Shown in pieces: positions 38,176 through 43,002 of a DNA stretch of 43,002 nt. The translations under genes and the position numbers were made by a program. Source of the DNA: an uncultured bacterium (GTDB taxonomy: Bacteria > Patescibacteriota > Patescibacteriia > Patescibacteriales > UBA12465). Below the pieces are notes generated by a model. The model searched no databases. It saw only the letters and a program-made list of their open reading frames with translations, and was not told the origin of the DNA. The stretch is taken from the NCBI GenBank assembly GCA_937983635.1, contig CALJZR010000027.1, positions 1 through 43,002 of the forward strand. Direction: 5' to 3'. The stretch's first letter is position 1, and each line of letters begins with the position of its first letter.

Positions 38176-38205
38176 TGGGGCGTAAATAATTAATTTCAAA
38201 AAAGT

Positions 38206-38928
38206 ATGTCCGGACACTCTAAGTGGGCGACCACTCATCGTCAAAAGGAATTGGTGGATGCTAAGCGTGGCGCCATTTTTACCAAATTAGCCAATATTAT
38301 TTCTATTGCTGCCAAAAAGGGCGGCGACCCTGACTCTAACCCAACTTTGCGGGCGGCCGTTGATCGCGCCCGGGAAGCGAGTATGCCTAAAGATAATATT
38401 GAAAGAGCAATTAAAAAAGGCACTGGGGAATTGGGTGGTAATCAGGTGGAAGAATTATATTATGAGGGTGTCGGTCCGGCCGGCGTCCAGGTTATTGTTA
38501 AATGTGTTACCGACAACCGGAATCGTAGCGCCTCTACTGTCCGCCACGCCTTTTCTAAAAACGGCGGTTCTTTTGGGGCGGTGATGTGGAATTTTGAACA
38601 AGCTGGAGTGCTGTTGCTTAGTCAAATGGAACTAGCGGCCAAAAAAATCAGTTTTGAAGATTTTGAATTGGAATTAATTGATAACGGCGCTAATGATATT
38701 GTTCAAGCGGAGGAGGGCCTGACTATTTATACTGTGTTAAGTGATTTTCAAAAAATGCAGGACTTTCTCAAAAATAAAGGCTTAAAGCCGGAGTCGGCTG
38801 AAATAGAATATGTTGCCAAAGAGAAAATTGCTTTAAATGCAGCTGATCAAGAAAAGTGCGATAAATTTTTAGAAGAATTGGAAGATAATGAGGATGTCAG
38901 CGACTACTATACTAATCTCGCGGATTAA
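38206..38928 (+). CDS. yebC: YebC/PmpR-family protein
   Basis: The protein has 240 residues. It opens MSGHSKWATTHRQKELVDAKR, continues with KLANIISIAAKKGGDPDSNP and has NIERAIKKGTGEL, then YYEGVGPAGVQVIVKCVTDN (shown in part as YYEGVGPAG). All are hallmarks of the family. YebC proteins were first described as transcription regulators; recent work on homologues links some to relief of ribosome stalling. Either role is possible here. It is upstream of ruvC, the arrangement seen in many bacteria (yebC-ruvC-ruvA-ruvB), though ruvA and ruvB do not follow. Confidence 0.95.
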   Translation: MSGHSKWATTHRQKELVDAKRGAIFTKLANIISIAAKKGGDPDSNPTLRAAVDRAREASMPKDNIERAIKKGTGELGGNQVEELYYEGVGPAGVQVIVKCVTDNRNRSASTVRHAFSKNGGSFGAVMWNFEQAGVLLLSQMELAAKKISFEDFELELIDNGANDIVQAEEGLTIYTVLSDFQKMQDFLKNKGLKPESAEIEYVAKEKIALNAADQEKCDKFLEELEDNEDVSDYYTNLAD

Positions 38929-38957
38929 TCTGGATAATGGCGATTATTATTTATTAA

Positions 38958-38990
38958 GGCTCGGAAGAAGATTACTGCTGATTCCGAGCC
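38958..38990 (+). other. Stem-loop just upstream of ruvC
   Basis: ggctcggaa (38958-38966) pairs with ttccgagcc (38982-38990), with a 15-nt loop. It ends 7 nt before the ruvC ATG and no T run follows. It could mask the ribosome site or act as a weak attenuator. Confidence 0.5.
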
Positions 38991-38997
38991 GCTATGT

Positions 38998-39477
38998 ATG
39001 GAAAAAATTGTCTTAGGCATTGATCCCGGCATTGCCGATACCGGCTATGGCTTTATCCGCGTTAGTGGTAGTCGTTTAGAATGTTTGGAATATGGTTCTA
39101 TCAAAACTCCGGCCGGCACGCCTTTGCCGGAAAGATTGCAAACTTTATATAATGAATTGAAACGCTTGTTAAAGAAGCATCGCCCGCAAGCGGCGGCAGT
39201 GGAGCAGTTATTTTTTAATAAGAATGTGCGGACCGCTTTAATTGTGGGTCAGGCCCGGGGCGTCGCCCTGCTTGCGGTTAGCCAGGCGGGCGTACCTCTT
39301 TCCGATTTTACCCCCGCTCAAGTGAAAATGGCGGTCTCTGCCTATGGCCAAGCCTCTAAGCTTCAAATCCAGAAAATGGTAAAATTGATTTTAAATTTAA
39401 AAGAATTACCTCAGCCCGATGATGCCGCTGACGCTTTAGCGGTCGCCATCTGCGGTGCTAATCACCATCGTTATTAG
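38998..39477 (+). CDS. ruvC: Holliday junction resolvase RuvC
   Basis: RuvC cuts Holliday junctions during recombination. The protein has 159 residues, a normal length. The four catalytic acids fall in GIDPG (D9), VEQLFF (E69) and QPDDAADA (D142 and D145). ARGVALLA and QVKMAVSAYGQASKLQIQKMV (shown in part as VSAYGQASK) also match. It follows yebC by 69 nt and precedes glgA by 8 nt, so it may share a transcript with the glucan genes by proximity alone. Confidence 0.95.
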   Translation: MEKIVLGIDPGIADTGYGFIRVSGSRLECLEYGSIKTPAGTPLPERLQTLYNELKRLLKKHRPQAAAVEQLFFNKNVRTALIVGQARGVALLAVSQAGVPLSDFTPAQVKMAVSAYGQASKLQIQKMVKLILNLKELPQPDDAADALAVAICGANHHRY

Positions 39478-39485
39478 TAAAAATT

Positions 39486-40955
39486 ATGAGCAAGATTCTA
39501 AAAATCGTCCATATTGCCTCCGAAGTTTCACCTTTTTCTAAAACGGGCGGGCTTGCTGATGTTGCTCGGAGTTTGCCTAAATCGCTGAAACGGCTGGGTC
39601 ACGATGTTCGTTTGATTACGCCTTTGTACGCTAAAGTTGTCAGCAAGACGGAACATAAGCTTAAACCTTTGTTTATGAACGTGAAGCTGACGCTTAATTC
39701 TGCTGAAATTATCGTCGTTAATTATTGGCAGGGACAATTAATGGAAGATTTGCCGGTGTATTTTATCGAGTGTCCGAAATATTTCTCCAAGCATAAGCGT
39801 TTATATGGTTCTAGCCATGAGAATGCTCGTTTTTTAGTCTTTGATGTTGCCGCTTTAAAACTTTTATCTTTATTGAAATTTGAGGCGGACATTATTCACT
39901 GTCATGACTGGCAGACCGGTTTGATTCCTTATTATCTTAAACATGATTTTCGTTACTCAAAGACTTTAAAAAATGCTAAAACTGTTTTTACCATCCATAA
40001 TTTAATTTTCCAGTTTGGTCATAATTGGTGGGAGGTGCCGAATGAAAATAAGGATTATGGTCGTGGTCAGTTGCCCCATCTTGATAATCCTCAGTTAGAA
40101 AATATTAATTTTGCTAAACGGGGAATTTTGTCTGCCGATATTATCAATACAGTGAGTGAGCAGTATCGTTCAGAAATAATGACTAAGCGTTTTGGTCAGG
40201 ATTTACATCGAATTTTACGCAATCGCTCTGATCGTCTTTTTGGGATTATTAATGGCATTGATTATAATGCCTATAATCCCGAAAAAGATCCGGGTTTAGT
40301 TCAGCGCTATAGTGCTCAATCTCTGGGCAAGCGGCTATCAGCAAAGAAAGCTAATAAATTAGCACTCCAATCTCGAGTGGGCTTACCTCAAGAAGCATTG
40401 ACGCCAATGTTGTGTACGACTTCTCGGGTCACCTTTCAAAAAGGCTTCAATCTTATCCTCAACATTATCCCCTCGCTTCTGCGTTTAGATATTCAGCTGG
40501 TATTTATGGGTGACGGCAATCAGGAGTATATTCAGCCTTTGAAAAAATTACAGAAAAAATTTGGGCGAAAGTTGGTCTGGCTGCCTTTTGATGACAAATT
40601 GGAAACTGCTCTTTACGCCGCTTCTGATCTTTTTCTTCTTCCTTCTAATCATGAACCTTGCGGTATCAATCAATTGATTGCGATGCGTTACGGCTGTATC
40701 CCCGTGGTGAGGGAAATCGGCGGTTTGTATGATACGGTTGAGGATTATAATCCAGCTACGGGTCGAGGTAATGGTTTTAGCTTCCAGCAGGAAGACGCTT
40801 TAGATTTCTTCGGCGCTATCGTCCGGGGTTTAGAAAATTATAGTCATCGTCTATCTTGGGAGGCTTTAGTTAAACAAGCCATGAGGCAGTCTAATAGTTG
40901 GGAAATACCAGCTAAGAAATATATCCAGCTTTATCGCCGGGCAAAACGTTTATAA
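39486..40955 (+). CDS. glgA: Glycogen/starch synthase (GT5)
   Basis: GlgA transfers glucose from ADP- or UDP-glucose to the end of an alpha-1,4-glucan. The protein has 489 residues. The N-terminal sugar-nucleotide loop KTGGLADV is at 19-26, and HCHDWQTGLIPYYL and VFTIHNLIFQ follow. The C-terminal GT-B half has GIINGIDYNAYNPEKD, TSRVTFQKGFNLIL and SNHEPCGINQLIAMRYG, which carries the catalytic E-x7-E-like segment. It heads a three-gene run with a GH57-type enzyme (1 nt gap) and a phosphotransferase, which suggests synthesis and remodelling of a storage or surface glucan. Confidence 0.94.
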   Translation: MSKILKIVHIASEVSPFSKTGGLADVARSLPKSLKRLGHDVRLITPLYAKVVSKTEHKLKPLFMNVKLTLNSAEIIVVNYWQGQLMEDLPVYFIECPKYFSKHKRLYGSSHENARFLVFDVAALKLLSLLKFEADIIHCHDWQTGLIPYYLKHDFRYSKTLKNAKTVFTIHNLIFQFGHNWWEVPNENKDYGRGQLPHLDNPQLENINFAKRGILSADIINTVSEQYRSEIMTKRFGQDLHRILRNRSDRLFGIINGIDYNAYNPEKDPGLVQRYSAQSLGKRLSAKKANKLALQSRVGLPQEALTPMLCTTSRVTFQKGFNLILNIIPSLLRLDIQLVFMGDGNQEYIQPLKKLQKKFGRKLVWLPFDDKLETALYAASDLFLLPSNHEPCGINQLIAMRYGCIPVVREIGGLYDTVEDYNPATGRGNGFSFQQEDALDFFGAIVRGLENYSHRLSWEALVKQAMRQSNSWEIPAKKYIQLYRRAKRL

Positions 40956-40956
40956 T

Positions 40957-42108
40957 ATGTTGTGGTTAAATTTTATCCATCTTTATCAGCCCGCTAATAG
41001 CCCCTCTGTGCACATTAAAGAGGCGGTAGAGAAGAGCTATCTGCGTTTGACCCGTCTTTTAGAAGAGCATCCTGATTTATATTTTAGCGCTAATATCAGT
41101 GGCTGTCTTTTAGAACGTTTGCGAGATGAGGGTTTCACTGACCTCTTAGCGCGTTGGCGCTCTCTCGTGGCTTCGGGAAGATTAGAGTTAGTCGGCTCTG
41201 CCGCTTATCACGCCTTTTTACCATTATTGCCGGATAAGGAAATTATTTATCAAATTCAGCGTCATGAAGAGCTGACGGAAGAGATTTTAGGGGCGGTAGT
41301 TAAAGGTGGCGGTTTTTTCTTGCCGGAAATGGCCTATACTCCCGCTTTGGCTAAATTAGTAAAAGAGCGGGGCTATCGCTGGTTAATTTTAGATGAAGCT
41401 TCTTTGCCGGCTGGCGCTGCGGCTGACTCCGGTGCTGCCTATTTGGATAATAATAGTGGCCTGCAAGTTTTAGTGCGTCAACGCGAACTCTCTAATTCTT
41501 ATGCGCCTGATTTAATTCAAGCTCTTTTAGCTACAGATAATCCTCAAGCTTTATTAGTTACCGCCACTGATGCTGAACTTTATGGTTTACGGCATGAAGA
41601 TCCGACTGCGGAATTAGAGAAGATGGTAAAACTACCAAATTTACGCACGGAAACAATTTCTTTTTTCCTGAGCAAGGCTAGGCCAGTGCCAGCCACCTTC
41701 CGTTCCGCCTCTTGGGAAACTCAACGCCCTGATGATGATAGCCAGGTTTTCTTAGTTTGGAATGATCGTCATAATCATTTACATCGTGACCTTTGGCGCT
41801 TGGCTAATTTAGCTTTAGCGGCCGGCGATAAGTATCCGCAAGATCCTAATTATTTTTGGTATCGTTGGCACCTGGATCGCGGTTTAGCTAGTTGTGTTTT
41901 TTGGTGGGCTAGTGGTCGCGATTTTTTTAAGAATTTTGGGCCGAAAGCCTGGAGCCCAGATGAAGTGGAAAATGGTATTAATGATTTAATCCGTTCTGTC
42001 CGCGCTTTACAGAGTCCAGCCAGCAAGAGGGAAAAGTTGTTAGCGGAAAAATTAGTTAGTAATATCCGCAGGCGCCTTTGGCGCCAACATTGGCAGACAT
42101 ATTTTTAA
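40957..42108 (+). CDS. Glycoside hydrolase family 57-type protein
   Basis: The protein has 383 residues. FIHLYQPANS near 6-15 corresponds to the GH57 HQP region. ELVGSAAYHAFLPLLPDKEI near 77-96 (shown in part as GSAAYHAFLPLL) matches region 2. FFLPEMAYTP near 129-138 gives the nucleophile Glu in the L-P-E motif, and TDAELYGLRHED near 208-219 matches region 4 with the acid Asp. GH57 members are alpha-amylases, 4-alpha-glucanotransferases, branching enzymes or galactosidases. The short length without the extra C-terminal domains argues for a hydrolase or transferase of small size. It starts 1 nt after glgA, so the two are coupled. The specific reaction is not decided by the sequence. Confidence 0.85.
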   Translation: MLWLNFIHLYQPANSPSVHIKEAVEKSYLRLTRLLEEHPDLYFSANISGCLLERLRDEGFTDLLARWRSLVASGRLELVGSAAYHAFLPLLPDKEIIYQIQRHEELTEEILGAVVKGGGFFLPEMAYTPALAKLVKERGYRWLILDEASLPAGAAADSGAAYLDNNSGLQVLVRQRELSNSYAPDLIQALLATDNPQALLVTATDAELYGLRHEDPTAELEKMVKLPNLRTETISFFLSKARPVPATFRSASWETQRPDDDSQVFLVWNDRHNHLHRDLWRLANLALAAGDKYPQDPNYFWYRWHLDRGLASCVFWWASGRDFFKNFGPKAWSPDEVENGINDLIRSVRALQSPASKREKLLAEKLVSNIRRRLWRQHWQTYF

Positions 42109-42143
42109 AAAATAATTATCATTTTTTTGTTTTGGAAAAATTT

Positions 42144-43002
42144 ATGAACAAGATTTTAACTCTGTTTGACGAAACCGCTGCCAAAAAATTATTAGAAAAA
42201 GAAGTTTTACCGCTATATCCGGAATTTAAGGATATTATTAGTTTGAAGATTAAGCCTTATAAAAAATTGATTTGGGAAACTACTTATCATGTCGTGATCG
42301 CCTATCGCGTGCTTTTTTCTAAGAAGGCCGGTGGTGAGGAGAAGCTAGAAATCGTTTGTTCTGCTCATAGCAATGAACCGCGGGAAGTGGTTTTCAAGGT
42401 TTTATCTTTTCTTTGGTCTAGCGGTTTAGCAGACGCTGAGATTGTTCTGCCTCGCCCTCTTTTTTATTCGCCGGAATTTAACGGTTCTTTTTACCGAGCG
42501 ATTGCTGGTAAAAATTTATTAAATTTTATTAAGGAAAATGATCGGGCCAAGACCGAAAGAATGATTCCTCAGGCGGCTCGTCTTTTAGCGCGTTTGCACT
42601 CTTTGGCTTTACCGCTGGATCTCAGCATTTTTAGTGATGATAATCGCTCTCTTCGTCATGTCGTTCCTGGCCGAGACTTGATTATCAGGGAAATTAAAGA
42701 GCGGTTTAATGGTAAATTTGTTGATGATATTGCTTCTTTCTATGAAAAGTTTATCGTTGAGGAAGAATTATTTTTTAATAATCAACAACAACGCTGGCTT
42801 ATTCATGGTGATGCTCACCCGGAAAATATCATTGCGGTCGGCGGTCATAAGATTGGCGTTATTGATTTCACGGATTTTTGCCCCGCTGATTATGCTCGAG
42901 ATTTAGGAGCCTTTTTGCAACAGTTGGAGTATAAGATTATTCGCAATCTGGACGACCCTCTTTTTGCCTCAGCGATGAAGCATCTTTTTCTTAAATCATA
43001 TT
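42144..43002 (+). CDS. APH/choline-kinase-fold phosphotransferase (partial, runs off the window)
   Basis: The reading frame opens at the ATG at 42144 and stays open for 286 codons to the window end. The catalytic loop WLIHGDAHPENI and the metal-binding GVIDFTDFCPADYARDLGAF are the signature of the aminoglycoside/choline kinase fold (HGDxxxxN and IDFxD). The N-terminal lobe is divergent. Given glgA and the GH57 gene upstream (35 nt gap), a sugar or maltose kinase-like role is attractive but unproven, and antibiotic modification should not be assumed. The C-terminus is missing only because of the window edge. Confidence 0.8.
   Translation, partial: MNKILTLFDETAAKKLLEKEVLPLYPEFKDIISLKIKPYKKLIWETTYHVVIAYRVLFSKKAGGEEKLEIVCSAHSNEPREVVFKVLSFLWSSGLADAEIVLPRPLFYSPEFNGSFYRAIAGKNLLNFIKENDRAKTERMIPQAARLLARLHSLALPLDLSIFSDDNRSLRHVVPGRDLIIREIKERFNGKFVDDIASFYEKFIVEEELFFNNQQQRWLIHGDAHPENIIAVGGHKIGVIDFTDFCPADYARDLGAFLQQLEYKIIRNLDDPLFASAMKHLFLKSY

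Overview
The window looks like a chromosomal segment of a Patescibacteria (Candidate Phyla Radiation) bacterium. The assignment is inferred from several signs. The gene set is streamlined and mostly housekeeping, and spacing is short. A GlmU-type nucleotidyltransferase lacks its acetyltransferase half. The UMP kinase is of the archaeal type and there is a bacterial endonuclease Q. Several lineage-typical small unknown proteins are present: an HTH/LAGLIDADG-like protein, a two-helix membrane protein, and a surface protein with a GEAWY...YYLGRP module. No tRNA gene encodes its CCA end. The code is the standard bacterial one, since TGA is used as a stop (murI, in an ATGA overlap with holA). Assignment to a class within the group is not attempted.

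Layout. 1-600: the 3' end of a 23S rRNA, then 5S rRNA and a terminator. 675-6760 (+): phosphohexomutase, nucleotidyltransferase, endonuclease Q, a membrane-anchored unknown, recA and pyrH. 6774-9672 (-): adk, tRNA-Lys, tRNA-Met, tRNA-Arg, HU and RNase Y. 10057-13866 (+): infB, rbfA, an NrnA-like DHH phosphoesterase and a small unknown. 13931-19293 (-): trmD, khpA-like, rpsP, pnp, NYN protein, rpsO and rpsT. 19415-21019 (-): a tRNA island with Ile, initiator Met, Phe (interrupted by a 245-nt group I intron) and Pro, plus an HTH/LAGLIDADG-like gene and a DUF3850/ASCH-like gene. 21122-27005 (-): a tight polA-murD-murI-holA operon. 27060-27327 (-): a probable structured noncoding RNA. 27466-29466 (+): ddl and a cation/Ca2+ exchanger. 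29534-32722 (-): a large surface protein. 33040-33555 (+): a compositionally foreign lipoprotein. 33650-38089 (-): tRNA-Ala, a small membrane protein, a LysM/M23 peptidase, gpmI and a SIS-domain protein. 38206-43002 (+): yebC, ruvC, glgA, a GH57-type protein and a phosphotransferase cut by the window end.

How the genes fit together. The window combines translation and RNA turnover (infB, rbfA, trmD, S15, S16, S20, PNPase, RNase Y, NrnA), DNA maintenance (recA, ruvC, polA, holA, EndoQ, HU), peptidoglycan synthesis and remodelling (murD, murI, ddl, M23 peptidase), nucleotide supply (adk, pyrH) and alpha-glucan metabolism (glgA, GH57, kinase). Many units have their own near-consensus sigma70-type promoter and an intrinsic terminator. 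Three genes (polA, nrnA, trmD) have a -10 box only 6-9 nt before the start codon, which suggests leaderless mRNAs.

The most unusual items are the tRNA-Phe group I intron with the neighbouring tRNA-wedged homing-endonuclease-like gene, the RNA upstream of polA with mutually exclusive stems, and the foreign lipoprotein cassette next to tRNA-Ala.
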